A stretch of 64,000 bases of DNA. Origin: Xanthomonas sp. AM6. Lineage in GTDB: Bacteria; Pseudomonadota; Gammaproteobacteria; Xanthomonadales; Xanthomonadaceae. Where the stretch lies: assembly GCF_025665335.1 (NCBI RefSeq), contig NZ_CP106869.1, forward strand, positions 2,568,501 to 2,632,500, given 5' to 3'. Positions 7,215 through 18,986 of this stretch are shown piece by piece. Within the stretch, counting starts at the first letter, position 1; each line of letters opens with the position of its first letter. The translations under genes were made by a program, and so were the position numbers. The notes under the pieces are model-generated. The model saw nothing but the letters and a program-made list of their open reading frames with translations, was not told where the DNA came from and did no database searches.

Positions 7215-9422
7215 ATGAAGACCAAGAACCTGCCCTTGTCCGCCCAGCTCGCCTTCGGCTTCGGCGCCGTCGTGCTGGTACTGCTCATCGTCGGGGCGAT
7301 CAGCCTGCGCAGCCAGTTCCAGCTCAACGACGCGGTCGCCATCAACGAGCACACCTTCAAGGTGCTGGCCACCGGCCAGGGGATGCAGGCCAATGCCCTG
7401 AACGTGCAAACCAGCAGCCGGGGCTATCTGCTGTCCGGCAACAAGGACTACCTGCAGCCGTTCGCGCTCGGGCAGGCCGGCTTCGAAACCAACTTCGCCG
7501 AGGCCAGGCGCCTGACCGCGGACAATCCGCGGCAGCAGGCGCGTCTGGCGCAGTTGCAGTCCGCGTATCGGGAACTGCTGCAGGCCGAGCAGCACATCAT
7601 TGCCCTGCGTGGGCGGCCCGATAGCCAGCAACAGGTGCTGGCCGTGTTCGGCGAAGGCCGCGACCGCAAGGCGATGGGCACGATCCGCGCGCTGCTGGGC
7701 GCGTTTGCCGAAGAGGAAAACGGTTTGCTGGCCAAGCGCAGCCAGCAGTTGGCGCTGGTGCGCGCGCAAGGCAAGTGGTCGGTCCTGCTCGGCAGCCTGG
7801 TCGCGGTGCTGGTCGCGGCCGGCATGGGCCTGCTGATCCGGCGCCAGTTGCGCAAGCGCCTGGGCCTGGCGATCGGGATCGCCGACGCCATCGCCTCGGG
7901 CAAGCTGGACAACGACATCGATACCCAGGCACGCGACGAGACCGGGCGCCTGCTGGCCAGCATGCGCATCATGCAAGACCAGCTGAGCGCGGTCCTGGCG
8001 GCGCAGACCGAAATGGCGCAACGCCACGACGCCGGCCAGATCAGCTACCGCATGGACGAGGCCGCGTTTCCCGGCGACTACGGGCGCATGGTCCGCGACA
8101 ACAACGCACTGGTCGCGGCGCATATCGCGGTGAAGATGCGCCTGGTCCAGATCATGGGCCGCTACGCGATCGGCGACCTCAGCGAGGACATGGACACCCT
8201 GCCCGGCGAGAAGGCGCTGCTGACCCAGACCATGGATACGGTCAAGCAGAACCTCACCGCGATGAACGGCCAGATCAGCCAACTCGCCTCCGCCGCGGCG
8301 GCCGGCGACTTCAGCGTGCGCGGCGACGCGCAGCGCTTCCAGTACGACTTCCGTGCCATGGTCGAGAGCCTCAACCAGCTGATGGCCACCGCCGACGGCA
8401 ACCTCGACGCGCTGTCCAAGCTGCTGCAGGCCATCGCCGCCGGCGACCTGAGCGTGCGCATGCACGGCGAGTTCCAGGGCGTGTTCGCGACCATGCGCGA
8501 CGACGCCAACGCCACCGCCGAGCAACTGGCCGCCATCGTCGGCCGCATCCAGACCGCCGCGGCCAGCATCAACGGCGCGGCCAGCGAGATCGCCGCCGGC
8601 AACGACGACCTGTCGCGCCGCACCGAGCAACAGGCGGCCAGCCTGGAAGAGACCGCCGCCTCGATGGAGGAACTGACTGCCACGGTCAAGCAGAACGCCG
8701 AGCACGCGCGCCAGGCCAACCAGCTCGCGGTCGGTGCCGCGTCGGTCGCGTCGCAGGGCGGCGACGTGGTGAGCCAGGTGGTGGCGACGATGAGCGGCAT
8801 CGAGGCGTCCTCGAAGAAGATCGCCGACATCATCTCGGTGATCGACGGCATCGCCTTCCAGACCAATATCCTGGCCCTGAACGCCGCGGTGGAAGCGGCG
8901 CGCGCCGGCGAACAGGGCCGCGGCTTCGCCGTGGTCGCCTCGGAGGTACGTACCCTCGCCCAGCGTTCGGCCAATGCAGCGAAGGAGATCAAGGGGTTGA
9001 TCGACGATTCCGTCAGCCGTGTCAGCGATGGCTCGGCCTTGGTCGACCAGGCCGGGCGGACCATGCAGGAGATCGTGGCCTCGGTACGCCGCGTCACCGA
9101 CATCATGGGCGAGATCTCCGCCGCTTCGCAGGAGCAGTCCGCCGGCATCGAGCAGGTCAACCAGAGCGTGACTCAGATGGATGAGACCACCCAGCAGAAC
9201 GCCGCGCTGGTCGAGGAAGCGACCGCCGCCGCCCGCGCCATGGAGGACCAGGCCGGCCAGCTGCTCGGGGCCGTGGCGGTGTTCAAGATCGAGGCGACCG
9301 CCGCTGCGGCGCCGACCCCGCCTGCGCGGCGCGGGCTGCCGGGGTCGCCTGCGCAGGTCGGCCGGGTGCCGGCACCGCGGCCGGTGTCGGCCGGCGCAGC
9401 ACTCCAATGGGAGGAATTCTGA
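7215..9422 (+). CDS. Methyl-accepting chemotaxis protein, CHASE3-type sensor (MCP 1)
   Basis: This is a 735-residue transmembrane receptor. TM1 is at ~12-31. A periplasmic helical domain (~32-187) has the CHASE3 signature [17 protein letters not shown], followed by TM2 at ~188-207 and HAMP at ~208-260. A linker with further HAMP-like units comes next ([33 protein letters not shown]). The signalling helix hairpin is at ~445-690, with the tip around [20 protein letters not shown]. It ends in a flexible tail with the pentapeptide QWEEF, resembling the CheR/CheB tether of Tar/Tsr. The start ATG (MKTKNL) gives the same N-terminus as its paralogue at 18987. The ligand is unknown. Confidence 0.93.
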   Translation: MKTKNLPLSAQLAFGFGAVVLVLLIVGAISLRSQFQLNDAVAINEHTFKVLATGQGMQANALNVQTSSRGYLLSGNKDYLQPFALGQAGFETNFAEARRLTADNPRQQARLAQLQSAYRELLQAEQHIIALRGRPDSQQQVLAVFGEGRDRKAMGTIRALLGAFAEEENGLLAKRSQQLALVRAQGKWSVLLGSLVAVLVAAGMGLLIRRQLRKRLGLAIGIADAIASGKLDNDIDTQARDETGRLLASMRIMQDQLSAVLAAQTEMAQRHDAGQISYRMDEAAFPGDYGRMVRDNNALVAAHIAVKMRLVQIMGRYAIGDLSEDMDTLPGEKALLTQTMDTVKQNLTAMNGQISQLASAAAAGDFSVRGDAQRFQYDFRAMVESLNQLMATADGNLDALSKLLQAIAAGDLSVRMHGEFQGVFATMRDDANATAEQLAAIVGRIQTAAASINGAASEIAAGNDDLSRRTEQQAASLEETAASMEELTATVKQNAEHARQANQLAVGAASVASQGGDVVSQVVATMSGIEASSKKIADIISVIDGIAFQTNILALNAAVEAARAGEQGRGFAVVASEVRTLAQRSANAAKEIKGLIDDSVSRVSDGSALVDQAGRTMQEIVASVRRVTDIMGEISAASQEQSAGIEQVNQSVTQMDETTQQNAALVEEATAAARAMEDQAGQLLGAVAVFKIEATAAAAPTPPARRGLPGSPAQVGRVPAPRPVSAGAALQWEEF

Positions 9423-9454
9423 GTCCGGACACCTGATCCGTTCACGATGTTCCG

Positions 9455-9478
9455 ATCGGCCGCACCCCTGCGGCCGAT
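9455..9478 (+). terminator. Terminator hairpin after MCP 1
   Basis: A perfect 10-bp inverted repeat ATCGGCCGCA / TGCGGCCGAT with a CCCC loop lies 33 bases after the stop. It is followed by TCAATTT, which is simultaneously the -35 box of the next promoter. Confidence 0.7.
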
Positions 9479-9505
9479 TCAATTTGTGCGACGCAGTGCC
9501 GATAA
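9479..9505 (+). promoter_or_regulatory. Sigma-28 promoter for the dCache MCP
   Basis: TCAATTTG, 11 bases, GCCGATAA. The -10 is a perfect consensus match, and the promoter abuts the preceding terminator stem directly. Confidence 0.85.
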
Positions 9506-9606
9506 CAAGCAGGACGCAGACAACGCCGCTGCCGTCGCACCGCGACCGACGCCGCCACTGCAACGCAGGTGGCCGATCGATCCGCGCTCTCCACTTTCGC
9601 CAGCCG

Positions 9607-12273
9607 ATGAACGCCATGAGCCCGACTCCCGCCTCCCGCTCCACCAGTGTCGCGACCCGCCTGATGGTCGGCGTGGCGTCGATCGCCGTGCTGTGCTTCG
9701 GCGTGACCGCCGCGATCATCTACGTGCGCAGCAGCGATGCGCTGCTGGCCTCGGCCAAGACCGGCATGACCGAAGCCGCGCATCTGGAGGCGCAACGCAT
9801 TTCCAGCGATATCGGCGCGGCCTTCGTCTCCAGCCAGGCCTTCGCCACCAGCCTGCTGGCGCAGCGCCACCACGACAGGATGCGCGAGACGTTCAGCGAC
9901 ATCGTGCTGCGCGAGTTGCGCCAGCATCCGGACTGGACCGGCCTGGGCACGCTGTGGGAACCGCAGGCATTCGACGGCAAGGACGCGGCCTACGCCAATG
10001 CCGAAGGCCACGACGCCAGCGGCCGCTACATGGTGTACTGGGCCTGGCAAGGCGACAAGCAGGTGCGCGAGCCGCTGCGCGACTACGACGTCCCCGGCGT
10101 GGGCGACTGGTATCTGAAGGCGCGCCAGCAGCACCGTCCGACCGTGGTCGAACCCTACGTGTACGAGATCGGCGGCGCCAAGGTGCTGATGACCACGCTG
10201 ACCACGCCGATCATGGAGGACGGCAAGTTCCTCGGCATCGTCAATGCCGACTTCGGCCTGGACAAGCTGCAGCAACGCCTGGCCAAGCTGCGCCCGCTCG
10301 GCGAAGGCCACGTGCGCCTGCTCTCGCCCGGCGGCGCGATCGTCGCCGATCGCGATGCGGCCCTGGTCGGCAAGAAACTGGACGACGCGGGCACGCGCGC
10401 GTTGCTGGCCGACATCGCCAAGGGCCAGAGCGTGACCCGCGAGGTCGCCGATGCGCGGACCGGCGCCACCGATGTCGAGGTCTACGTGCCGCTGCAGATC
10501 GGCCAGGCGCAGGAGCGGTTCGCGCTGGGCGTGGTGGTCCCGCGCGCCGTGCTGATGGCGCAGGCGCGCTCGCTGCTGTGGACCATCATCGCGGTCGGGC
10601 TGTGCGCGGCGCTGCTGCTCAGCGGGGGCCTCTACATCCTGTTGCGGCGGCTGGTGGTCAAGCCGCTGGCCGATGCCGTCGAGGTCTCCGGCGCGGTCGC
10701 TGCCGGGCGCCTGGACAGCCGCATCCAGTATCCGCGCAACGACGAGCTGGGCCGGCTGTTCGGCTCGCTGCAGCGCATGCAGGAACAGCTGCGCGCGGTG
10801 CTCGATGCGCAGAAGGAAATGGCGCAGCGCCACGACGCCGGCCAGATCAGCTACCGCATGGACGAAGCCGCCTTCCCCGGCGACTACGGGCGCATGGTCC
10901 GCGACAGCAATGCGCTGGCGGCCTCGCACATCGCGGTCAAGCTGCGCCTGGCGCAGATCATGGGCCGCTATGCGATCGGCGACTTCAGCGAGGACATGGA
11001 CCGCCTGCCCGGCGAAAAGGCGGTGCTGACCGAGACCATGGACACGGTCAAGCAGAACCTGAGCGCGATGAACCGCGAGATCGGCCAGCTCGCCTCCGCC
11101 GCGGCGGCCGGCGACTTCAGCGTGCGCGGCGATGCGCAGCGCTTCCAGTACGACTTCCGCGCCATGGTCGACAGCCTCAACCAGCTGATGGCCACCGCCG
11201 ACGGCAACCTGGAAGCCCTGTCCAGGCTGTTGCAGGCCATCGCCGCCGGCGACCTAACCGCACGCATGCACGGCGAGTTCCAGGGCGTGTTCGCGACCAT
11301 GCGCGACGACGCCAATGCGACCGCCGAGCAGTTGGCCGGCATCGTCGGCCGCATCCAGACCGCGGCAGCCAGCATCAATGGCGCGGCCAGCGAGATCGCC
11401 GCCGGCAACGACGACCTGTCGCGCCGCACCGAGCAACAGGCGGCCAGCCTGGAGGAAACCGCCGCGTCGATGGAGGAACTGACCTCCACCGTCAAGCAGA
11501 ATGCCGAGCACGCGCGCCAGGCCAATCAGCTGGCGGTCGGTGCAGCGACTGTCGCCTCGCAGGGCGGCGAGGTGGTCAGCCAGGTGGTGACCACGATGAG
11601 CGGCATCGAGACCTCCTCCAAGAAGATCGCCGACATCATCTCGGTGATCGACGGCATCGCCTTCCAGACCAACATCCTGGCCTTGAACGCCGCGGTGGAA
11701 GCGGCGCGCGCCGGCGAACAGGGCCGCGGCTTCGCGGTCGTCGCCAGCGAAGTGCGCACCCTGGCCCAGCGTTCGGCCAATGCCGCCAAGGAGATCAAGG
11801 GCCTGATCGACGAATCCGTCACCCGCGTCAGCGAGGGCTCGGCATTGGTCGGCAAGGCCGGTCAGACCATGAGCGAGATCGTGTCCTCGGTGCAACGCGT
11901 CACCGACATCATGGGCGAGATCTCCGCGGCCTCGCAGGAACAGTACGCCGGCATCGAGCAGGTCAACCAGACCGTCACCCAGATGGACGAGGCCACTCAG
12001 CAGAATGCCGCCCTGGTCGAGGAAGCCACCGCCGCCGCGCGCTCGATGGAGGAACAGGCCGGGCAGCTGACCGAGGCCGTGGCCTTGTTCAAGCTCGACA
12101 ATGCGGTCGCCTCGGCCGTGGCCACGGCAGCCAGGCCCGCGGGCGCCACGCCCATCGCCAGGACGCCCGCCGCGAACGCCAGAAGCGCGCCGGCCAAGCG
12201 CAGCCAGTCGCCGATCCGTGCGGTGCCGAACAAACCCGCCAGCGCCAACGAAGCGCAGTGGCACGAGTTCTGA
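9607..12273 (+). CDS. Methyl-accepting chemotaxis protein with double Cache (dCache) sensor (MCP 2)
   Basis: In this 888-residue receptor, TM1 is at ~21-41, a large periplasmic dCache-type domain at ~42-320 and TM2 at ~323-346. HAMP and HAMP-like linker units follow ([39 protein letters not shown]), then the standard signalling hairpin and a C-terminal AQWHEF tether. The membrane-distal pocket region has GDWYLKAR in place of the RxRPWY stretch common in amino-acid-sensing dCache domains, so an amino-acid ligand is not supported. NADFGLDKL closes the distal module as usual for the fold. The start at 9607 is chosen from membrane topology; an in-frame Met three codons later (9616) is also possible. 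Open frame extending further upstream overlaps MCP 1 and is rejected. Confidence 0.9.
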   Translation: MNAMSPTPASRSTSVATRLMVGVASIAVLCFGVTAAIIYVRSSDALLASAKTGMTEAAHLEAQRISSDIGAAFVSSQAFATSLLAQRHHDRMRETFSDIVLRELRQHPDWTGLGTLWEPQAFDGKDAAYANAEGHDASGRYMVYWAWQGDKQVREPLRDYDVPGVGDWYLKARQQHRPTVVEPYVYEIGGAKVLMTTLTTPIMEDGKFLGIVNADFGLDKLQQRLAKLRPLGEGHVRLLSPGGAIVADRDAALVGKKLDDAGTRALLADIAKGQSVTREVADARTGATDVEVYVPLQIGQAQERFALGVVVPRAVLMAQARSLLWTIIAVGLCAALLLSGGLYILLRRLVVKPLADAVEVSGAVAAGRLDSRIQYPRNDELGRLFGSLQRMQEQLRAVLDAQKEMAQRHDAGQISYRMDEAAFPGDYGRMVRDSNALAASHIAVKLRLAQIMGRYAIGDFSEDMDRLPGEKAVLTETMDTVKQNLSAMNREIGQLASAAAAGDFSVRGDAQRFQYDFRAMVDSLNQLMATADGNLEALSRLLQAIAAGDLTARMHGEFQGVFATMRDDANATAEQLAGIVGRIQTAAASINGAASEIAAGNDDLSRRTEQQAASLEETAASMEELTSTVKQNAEHARQANQLAVGAATVASQGGEVVSQVVTTMSGIETSSKKIADIISVIDGIAFQTNILALNAAVEAARAGEQGRGFAVVASEVRTLAQRSANAAKEIKGLIDESVTRVSEGSALVGKAGQTMSEIVSSVQRVTDIMGEISAASQEQYAGIEQVNQTVTQMDEATQQNAALVEEATAAARSMEEQAGQLTEAVALFKLDNAVASAVATAARPAGATPIARTPAANARSAPAKRSQSPIRAVPNKPASANEAQWHEF

Positions 12274-12425
12274 GCGACGGCTCCCAGGCGCTCCCGCCAC
12301 AGCGCGGGCGCGCCGAGGCGGCACCTCGCCGCCCAGCACCATGGTGCGGCGCGACAAACGCGCCACGCGCACTGCCGCGCCCTTGTCTTTTTGGCGACAC
12401 CCTCCGGCCATTGGTCGGACACATT

Positions 12426-12452
12426 TAAAGAAAACAGGAACCGGGCCGTTAG
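12426..12452 (+). promoter_or_regulatory. Sigma-28 promoter for the outer-membrane protein and MCP 3
   Basis: TAAAGAAA, 11 bases, GCCGTTAG. The first four -35 bases and six of eight -10 bases match consensus. It lies 126 bases before the next start; the rest of the 305-base spacer (12274-12578) shows no gene. Confidence 0.75.
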
Positions 12453-12578
12453 CCTGAGCACATCCTGCTAGCTGCACCGGGAAGCGCGATGGCCGGTCGA
12501 CACGGACCCATGCGGCCACTCGCCGGACAGTGCAGCCACGCATCTGCGTTTCGAGATTGACCGTTCCTGGGGACCGCC

Positions 12579-13343
12579 ATGAAGCCTATCGTTCTTGCCA
12601 GCTGCCTGACCTTGTTGGGCATCGCCAGCCTCGCGCACGCCGAGGAGGAGCCGATCGCCACCGATCGCCCCGACTTCGTCGAATCCAGCCTCACCGTCGG
12701 CGACCGCCGGCTGCAGGTCGAGACCAGCGTCGCCTGGGAGCGCGACGGCGACGTCGATGGCTACACCACCCCCACCCTGTTCCGCTACGGCCTCGGCCCG
12801 ACCTGGGAACTGCGGCTGGAAACCGATGGCTGGCAGCATCTCGATGCGCCCGGCGATGCCGACGCCTACGGGTTCACCGACATCTCGCTCGGGGTCAAGC
12901 ACCACCTGGCCGGTTCCGACGACGGCGGCGCCTCGCTGGCCTGGCTGGCGCACGTGGACCTGCCCAGCGGCGGCCGCGACGTGCGCGGCCGCGGCGCGCG
13001 GCCTTCGTTCCGGCTGGTCGCCGAATGGGAGCTCAGCGACAGCGTCTCGGCGGGGGTGATGCCCGGCGTGATCTGGGACGAAGACGACGACGGCCACCGC
13101 TACATGGCCGGCATCCTCGGCGTGGTGGTCGGCAAGGCATGGACCGAGCGCAGCCGTTCGTTCCTGGAAGTGGCGCTGCCGCAGATCGCCGACAGCGACG
13201 ACGGCGGCACCGTCGCCGTGCTCGACGTCGGCTCGGCCTGGCTGCTGAGCAACGACGTGCAGCTGGACGCGGTCTACAGCTACGGCCTCAACGACCGTTC
13301 GCCGGACCACGCGCTCGGCGTGGGCCTGTCCTTCCGCTTCTGA
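12579..13343 (+). CDS. Outer-membrane transporter-like beta-barrel protein (Phenol_MetA_deg/PF13557-like)
   Basis: The protein has 254 residues. A classical signal peptide ([21 protein letters not shown], cut before EEEP) precedes [20 protein letters not shown], the hallmark opening of the family often annotated 'putative MetA-pathway of phenol degradation' or 'transporter'. The remainder alternates polar and hydrophobic residues and ends in Phe (GLSFRF), as outer-membrane barrels do. It is preceded by a sigma-28 promoter and a GGGGA ribosome site. MCP 3 begins 13 bases after its stop, so the two are probably co-transcribed. Whether it admits the compound sensed by that receptor is inference; the substrate cannot be read from sequence. 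Confidence 0.8.
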   Translation: MKPIVLASCLTLLGIASLAHAEEEPIATDRPDFVESSLTVGDRRLQVETSVAWERDGDVDGYTTPTLFRYGLGPTWELRLETDGWQHLDAPGDADAYGFTDISLGVKHHLAGSDDGGASLAWLAHVDLPSGGRDVRGRGARPSFRLVAEWELSDSVSAGVMPGVIWDEDDDGHRYMAGILGVVVGKAWTERSRSFLEVALPQIADSDDGGTVAVLDVGSAWLLSNDVQLDAVYSYGLNDRSPDHALGVGLSFRF

Positions 13344-13356
13344 TCCGGTGACGCCG

Positions 13357-15714
13357 ATGAAGATCATGCACATGCTCGCGATCCTGGTGCTGGTGGCGGT
13401 GCTCGCGCTGCTCGCGCTGGGCGGCGTCGGCTACAGCGCGCAGCAGGGATTGCTGGCCTCGGTCGCCGCGCAGGTCACCTCGTCCGATGCGCTGCGCAAC
13501 CATATGCAGGCGGACATGATGCACGACGCCTTGCGCGGCGACGTGACCACCGCGCTGCTGGCCGGTTCGCGGCAGGACGACGCCGGGATCAAGGCCGCGC
13601 GCGCCTCGCTGGCCGAGCATGCCGCAGAATTCCGCCAGGCCCTGGCCGACAGCCGCAAGCTGCCGCTGGACCCGGCCTTGCGCACCGAGCTGGACGCGGT
13701 CGCCCCCGCCCTGCAGGGCTACATCGCCGCGGCCGACCAGGTGGTCACCCTGGTCGAGGCGCATGCGGACAGCGCCGCCGCCTATGCCGCCTTCAGCGAG
13801 AGCTTCGAACAGCTCGAGACCCGCATGGGCGCGATCAGCGAGCGCATCCTGGCGCTGAACCAGGCCAGCCGCAGCGCCGCCGAGCAGCACAACCGCAGCG
13901 CCACCTGGCAACAGGCCGGCGCCGTGGTGCTGGCGGTGCTGTGCCTGGGCCTGGCCGCCGGCTGGATCCTGCGCTCGGTGTCGCGCCTGCTCGGCGGCGA
14001 GCCGCGCGTGGCGATGGCCGCCGCCCAGCACATCGCCGAAGGGCGCCTGGACCAACCGATTCCGGTTGCCGCCAAGCACGCACACAGCCTGATGGCGGCG
14101 CTGGCGCGGATGCAGCGCGAACTGCGCGAACGGATCGAACGCGAGCGCAGCGTCGCCGCCGAGAACCTGCGCATCCGCACCGCGCTGGACAACGCCTCCA
14201 CCGGCATGTACATCGCCGATCCCGACCTGAACATCGTCTACGCCAACGGCGCGCTGCAGAAACTGCTGCACACCTATGCCGAGGACATCCGCGCCTGCGC
14301 GCCGGCCTTCGACGGGTCGGCCAGCCTGCTCGGCCAGTCGGTGTCGCTGCTGGAAGTGGGCAACTCGCAGGACGCGGCGATCTACCAGCAGCTCGACCGC
14401 CAGGGCGCAGCGCAGCGCGAGGTGCGCTATCGCGGCGCGTGCATCGCCCAGGAGATTTCCGCGATCCGCAACGAGGCCGGCGTCCACGTCGGTTTCGTCT
14501 GCGAATGGCGCGACCGTACCGCCGAGGCCAAGGTCGAGGTGGAAGTGGCCGAAGTGGTGCGCAGCGCCGCTGCCGGCGACCTGTCCAGGCGCATCGACAG
14601 CGACGGCAAGCAGGGCTTCTTCCTGTTGCTGGCGCAGCAGCTCAACGGCCTGCTCGACGCCAATGCGGTCAGCATCGCCGAAGTGTCGCGCCTGCTCAGC
14701 GCCCTGGCCGACGGCGACCTGGGCGCACGCATGCACGGCGAGTTCCACGGCGTGTTCGCGACGATGCGCGACGACGCCAACGCCACCGCGGAACGGCTGG
14801 CCGGCATCGTCGGCCGCATCCAGCAGGCCAGCGGCAACATCCACACCGCCGCCAGCGAAATCGCGCAAGGCAACAGCGACCTGTCGCACCGCACCGAGCA
14901 ACAGGCCACCAGCCTGGAGCAGACCGCCGCGTCGATGGAAGAGCTGACCGCCACGGTCAAGCAGAACGCCGAGCATGCGCGCCAGGCCAACCAGCTCGCC
15001 GTCGGCGCCGCGGCCGTCGCTTCGCAGGGCGGCGAGGTGGTCAGCCAGGTGGTGACCACGATGAGCGGCATCGAGACCTCGTCCAAGAAGATCGCCGACA
15101 TCATCAGCGTCATCGACGGTATCGCCTTCCAGACCAATATCCTGGCGCTCAACGCCGCGGTGGAAGCGGCCCGTGCCGGCGAACAGGGCCGCGGCTTCGC
15201 GGTCGTCGCCAGCGAAGTGCGCACGCTGGCCCAGCGTTCGGCCAATGCCGCCAAGGAGATCAAGGGCCTGATCGACGACTCGGTCGGCCGGGTCGCCGAA
15301 GGCTCGGCGCTGGTCAACCGCGCCGGCCAGACCATGCAGGAAATCGTGTCCTCGGTGCAGCGCGTCACCGACATCATCGGCGAGATCTCCGCGGCATCGC
15401 AGGAGCAGTCGCAGGGCATCGAGCAGGTCAACCGCACCGTGACCCAGATGGACGAGACCACCCAGCAGAACGCCGCGCTGGTCGAGGAAGCCACCGCCGC
15501 CGCTCGCTCGATGGAAGAACAGTCGGCGCAGCTGAGCGATGCGGTGGCGGTGTTCCGGCTCGTGCAGCACGCCACGCGCAGCACAGGCATCCCTGCGCCT
15601 GCGGCGATCGCGACGCGCCACGTCGCCGTCCCCGAACCCGCGCGGCGCAGCCCCGCCCATGCGGACGCCCAGGCCATCGCCGACGCGATCGATGCGCAAT
15701 GGCAGGCATCCTGA
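13357..15714 (+). CDS. Methyl-accepting chemotaxis protein with helical sensor and PAS domain (MCP 3)
   Basis: In this 785-residue receptor, TM1 is at ~4-25 and a short, mostly helical periplasmic domain at ~26-184 ([15 protein letters not shown]), with TM2 at ~185-204. HAMP follows, then a cytoplasmic PAS-like domain at ~270-395 ([20 protein letters not shown]), HAMP-like units and the signalling hairpin. It is the most diverged signalling module of the array (for example [20 protein letters not shown]). Its C-terminus reads DAQWQAS, so the terminal Phe of the WxxF tether has been lost. The start ATG lies 13 bases after the upstream barrel-protein stop; a GTG three codons earlier is a less likely start. 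Confidence 0.9.
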   Translation: MKIMHMLAILVLVAVLALLALGGVGYSAQQGLLASVAAQVTSSDALRNHMQADMMHDALRGDVTTALLAGSRQDDAGIKAARASLAEHAAEFRQALADSRKLPLDPALRTELDAVAPALQGYIAAADQVVTLVEAHADSAAAYAAFSESFEQLETRMGAISERILALNQASRSAAEQHNRSATWQQAGAVVLAVLCLGLAAGWILRSVSRLLGGEPRVAMAAAQHIAEGRLDQPIPVAAKHAHSLMAALARMQRELRERIERERSVAAENLRIRTALDNASTGMYIADPDLNIVYANGALQKLLHTYAEDIRACAPAFDGSASLLGQSVSLLEVGNSQDAAIYQQLDRQGAAQREVRYRGACIAQEISAIRNEAGVHVGFVCEWRDRTAEAKVEVEVAEVVRSAAAGDLSRRIDSDGKQGFFLLLAQQLNGLLDANAVSIAEVSRLLSALADGDLGARMHGEFHGVFATMRDDANATAERLAGIVGRIQQASGNIHTAASEIAQGNSDLSHRTEQQATSLEQTAASMEELTATVKQNAEHARQANQLAVGAAAVASQGGEVVSQVVTTMSGIETSSKKIADIISVIDGIAFQTNILALNAAVEAARAGEQGRGFAVVASEVRTLAQRSANAAKEIKGLIDDSVGRVAEGSALVNRAGQTMQEIVSSVQRVTDIIGEISAASQEQSQGIEQVNRTVTQMDETTQQNAALVEEATAAARSMEEQSAQLSDAVAVFRLVQHATRSTGIPAPAAIATRHVAVPEPARRSPAHADAQAIADAIDAQWQAS

Positions 15715-15949
15715 GCGTTCACCCAAGACAATCGTTCAGGATCGGCTATCGCCCTGAGTCCAACATCCCATCCATAACTCCCCAGCCGCGCCGATATTGC
15801 ATTCAGGCGACGGCATGAACGTTGTAAAGCAGTCGAGTCCTTACTTCATTTGCCTACCGCCGCGTCGTGCCGTTCCAGGCATGCCTCTTCATAGAGGCGT
15901 TGCGCAACTGGAGCGTCATCGCCATCTTCGGTAATCAATGAGGTCAGCC

Positions 15950-18193
15950 ATGAACTCGCTATTGCAACGCTACAACGTCGGACGCCGCCTGGCTGCGGCC
16001 TTCGGCCTGCTGATCCTGTTGTCCGCCCTGCTGGTCGCAGCGGGCCTGATCTCGATGTCCAGCGCCCGCAAGCAGCTGGACGGCATCGTCAAGACCAACA
16101 TGGAGAAGATCCGCCTGTCCTCCGAGATGCTGGACGCGAACTCGGGCATCGCCGTGGCGGTACGCAACTCCACCATCGTCACCTCGCCCGAGGACAACCA
16201 GAAGGCGCTGGACACCTTCACCGCCGAGCGCAAGCGCTACAACGAGAACCGCGACGCGCTGTACGCGACCGCGACCGATGCCGAAGGCCAGAAGATTCGC
16301 GACACGATCAACGAGCGCCGCGAAAAAGTGCGCCTGCTGAACGACCGGGTCATCGCGCTTTCCAAGAACAACCAGAACAGCGAGGCGCAGGCGCTGCTGA
16401 TCAGCGAAGCCGGCCCGGCGATGGAGAGCTGGCAGGACGCCATTCGCGCCAACGTCGCAATGCAGCGCAGGGTGAGCCAGGAAGCCTACGCCTCGGCGGT
16501 GACGGCGATGACGCGCGGCCGCAACGTGCTGATCGCCGGCGGCGTCATGGTGGTGATCGTCAGCAGCCTGCTCGCGTGGCTGATCACCCGCAGCCTGACC
16601 CAGCCGCTGAGCCTGGCCACCCGCGTGGCCGAGAACATCGCCGCCGGCAAGCTGGACGACGAGATCCGCAGCGACGCCCGCGACGAGACCGGCCGCCTGC
16701 TCGCGAGCATGAAGCGGATGCAGAGCCAGTTGCAGGCGGTGCTCACCGCGCAGCTGGAGATGGCTCGCCGCCACGACACCGGCCAGATCAGCTACCGCAT
16801 GGACGAAGCCGCCTTCCCCGGCGACTACGGGCGCATGGTCCACGACAGCAACGCGCTGGCCGCCTCGCACATCGCGGTGAAGATGCGCCTGGCGCAGATC
16901 ATGGGCCGCTATGCGATCGGCGACTTCAGCGAGGACATGGACCGCCTGCCCGGCGAGAAGGCGGTGCTGACCGAAACCATGGACACGGTCAAGCAGAACC
17001 TGAGCGCGATGAACCGCGAGATCGGCCAGCTGGCCGGTGCCGCCGCGGCCGGCGATTTCAGCGTGCGCGGCGACGCGCAGCGTTTCCAGTACGACTTCCG
17101 GACCATGGTCGACAGCCTCAACCGGCTGATGGCCACCGCCGACGGCAACCTGGAAGCCCTGTCCAAGCTGTTGCAGGCCATCGCCGCCGGCGACCTGACC
17201 GTGCGCATGAGCGGCGAGTTCCAGGGCGTGTTCGCCCGGATGCGCGACGACGCCAACGCCACCGCCGAGCAGCTGGCCGATATCGTCGGCCGCATCCAGA
17301 CCGCGGCCTTGAGCATCAACGGCGCGGCCAGCGAGATCGCCGCGGGCAACGACGACCTGTCGCGCCGCACCGAGCAGCAGGCCGCCAGCCTGGAGGAAAC
17401 CGCCGCCTCGATGGAAGAACTGACCTCCACGGTCAAGCAGAACGCCGAGCATGCGCGCCAGGCCAACCAGCTGGCGGTCGGCGCGGCAACAGTCGCCTCG
17501 CAAGGCGGCGAAGTGGTCGGCAAGGTGGTGAGCACGATGAACGGGATCGAGACCTCGTCGAAGAAGATCGCCGACATCATCTCGGTGATCGACGGCATCG
17601 CCTTCCAGACCAACATCCTGGCGCTCAACGCGGCAGTGGAAGCGGCGCGCGCCGGCGAGCAGGGCCGCGGCTTCGCCGTGGTCGCCTCGGAGGTACGTAC
17701 CCTCGCCCAACGCTCGGCCGGTGCGGCCAAGGAGATCAAGGGCCTGATCGACGAGTCGGTCACCCGTGTCGCCGAAGGCTCGGTGCTGGTCGACCAGGCC
17801 GGCCGCACCATGCAGGAGATCGTGTCCTCGGTGCAACGCGTCACCGACATCATGGGCGAGATTTCCGCCGCCTCGCAGGAACAGTACGCCGGCATCGAAC
17901 AGGTCAACCAGAGCGTGACCCAGATGGACGAGACCACCCAGCAGAACGCCGCCCTGGTCGAGGAAGCGACCGCCGCGGCGCGATCGATGGAGGAGCAAGC
18001 GGTGCAACTGCGCGAGGCGGTCGCCGTGTTCAAGATCGACGGCACCGCCGCGCCGCAGGGCAAGCGTCCCGTCGCCGCCGCGACCGTCGCGGCGGTGGTC
18101 AAGGCGCAGGTGGCGGCCGCAACGCGCGCGGTGCGCAACGTCCCCGGGCGGTCGGCGACAAGCGGCAACGACGCGACCTGGCAGCAGTTCTGA
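15950..18193 (+). CDS. Methyl-accepting chemotaxis protein, four-helix-bundle sensor (MCP 4)
   Basis: This 747-residue Tar/Tsr-style receptor has TM1 at ~14-35, a four-helix-bundle periplasmic domain at ~36-190 rich in charged helices ([20 protein letters not shown]), and TM2 at ~191-213. HAMP follows, then HAMP-like linker units ([21 protein letters not shown]), the signalling hairpin and C-terminal TWQQF. The start ATG at 15950 has GAGGT 5-9 bases upstream and is preferred to the in-frame ATG at 15938. The promoter is unclear: a good -10 (GCCGATAT at 15790) has no matching -35. A strong hairpin ends the gene at 18201. Confidence 0.92.
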   Translation: MNSLLQRYNVGRRLAAAFGLLILLSALLVAAGLISMSSARKQLDGIVKTNMEKIRLSSEMLDANSGIAVAVRNSTIVTSPEDNQKALDTFTAERKRYNENRDALYATATDAEGQKIRDTINERREKVRLLNDRVIALSKNNQNSEAQALLISEAGPAMESWQDAIRANVAMQRRVSQEAYASAVTAMTRGRNVLIAGGVMVVIVSSLLAWLITRSLTQPLSLATRVAENIAAGKLDDEIRSDARDETGRLLASMKRMQSQLQAVLTAQLEMARRHDTGQISYRMDEAAFPGDYGRMVHDSNALAASHIAVKMRLAQIMGRYAIGDFSEDMDRLPGEKAVLTETMDTVKQNLSAMNREIGQLAGAAAAGDFSVRGDAQRFQYDFRTMVDSLNRLMATADGNLEALSKLLQAIAAGDLTVRMSGEFQGVFARMRDDANATAEQLADIVGRIQTAALSINGAASEIAAGNDDLSRRTEQQAASLEETAASMEELTSTVKQNAEHARQANQLAVGAATVASQGGEVVGKVVSTMNGIETSSKKIADIISVIDGIAFQTNILALNAAVEAARAGEQGRGFAVVASEVRTLAQRSAGAAKEIKGLIDESVTRVAEGSVLVDQAGRTMQEIVSSVQRVTDIMGEISAASQEQYAGIEQVNQSVTQMDETTQQNAALVEEATAAARSMEEQAVQLREAVAVFKIDGTAAPQGKRPVAAATVAAVVKAQVAAATRAVRNVPGRSATSGNDATWQQF

Positions 18194-18200
18194 GTCCTGC

Positions 18201-18228
18201 AGTCGCCACACCGCACGGTGTGGCGACT
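18201..18228 (+). terminator. Terminator-like hairpin after MCP 4
   Basis: A perfect 12-bp stem AGTCGCCACACC / GGTGTGGCGACT with a 4-base loop, seven bases after the stop. No T-run follows, so it may act as an RNA 3'-end stabiliser as well. Confidence 0.6.
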
Positions 18229-18715
18229 GCCCGCTCCCAAGCAGGCAGGCAAGGCCTGTCGAAAAAATGTCGGTGCGCATCTCCCGACGACACCATGGTT
18301 CTGCGAGGCAACGAGCGGCCCGCAGCCCCGCCACCTGAACCAGCGCGCTCGCGCCGCGACGTCCTTGCACACCCACGCTCTCGGACTCCGACATCGCCGC
18401 GGATGCGAGTGTTGCCGGCTGCCGATCGCGAGCAAACGGCCCGTTTCGCATCGCTCGAACACGCATCGGCCATGGTCCGATAGTCGCAATCCTGTAGTGC
18501 CGCGCGCTGATCGGCGCCTTGGCACCGTGGCGCATCGCCTGAAACCGGCACGCGCATATCGCGCGACCACTGCCATGCCCGCATCCGCGATGTCGTCAGG
18601 CGCCGCAATTGGCTGCGGCCAGTGGCATGAGAATCATTCGCGCGCGTCACACGAGCAACGGGCGAGTGCAGCGCATCCACACGGATTCGGGACCCAGAAT
18701 TTTTCTGTTCGTCCC
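18229..18715. other. Gene-free spacer of lower G+C between MCP 4 and MCP 5
   Basis: The open frames in this stretch lack the strong third-position G/C bias of the neighbouring genes and have no plausible ribosome sites or domains. The sequence is noticeably less G+C-rich. I see no gene, repeat or RNA element I can support. Confidence 0.5.
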
Positions 18716-18742
18716 TAAAGTCCATCCAGCCGTGGCCGCTAA
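18716..18742 (+). promoter_or_regulatory. Sigma-28 promoter for MCP 5
   Basis: TAAAGTCC, 11 bases, GCCGCTAA. It lies 244 bases before the start codon, leaving a long A/T-rich leader that includes a second TAAAGTTT at 18779 without a matching -10. Confidence 0.75.
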
Positions 18743-18986
18743 AAGTCTCAATATGAGAATTTGTCTAAAAAATACTACTAAAGTTTTCCCGCTTCCTTGT
18801 TAGCGGTCGCTGCCGACGCATCGATACCGCCTTTCGCGGCGAGGTGAACAGAGCCAGCGATTTCCCCGCGTGTGCGCCATGTCGGTCGGCTCCCAGCCAT
18901 GCCGACGCCCTCGCCCGGCCGCCCATGCGGCGGGCTGCACTACCTTCACCGCTCGCTCGCCGTCACCCTGCCCGGTAAAAGCCCCA

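Noticed and set aside
7134-9719. Very long - strand frames (800+ codons) opposite several MCP genes
   Set aside because: They follow the codon phase of the real genes, consist of repeated His/Gly/Asp-rich runs at the same places in every paralogue, and have no domains or ribosome sites.
15771-15797. A sigma-28-like -10 (GCCGATAT) upstream of MCP 4
   Set aside because: The element at the right distance (TCCATAAC) matches the -35 consensus too poorly to call.
18218-18718. A 166-codon + frame after MCP 4
   Set aside because: It starts inside the terminator hairpin, lacks G/C third-position bias and shows no recognisable domain.
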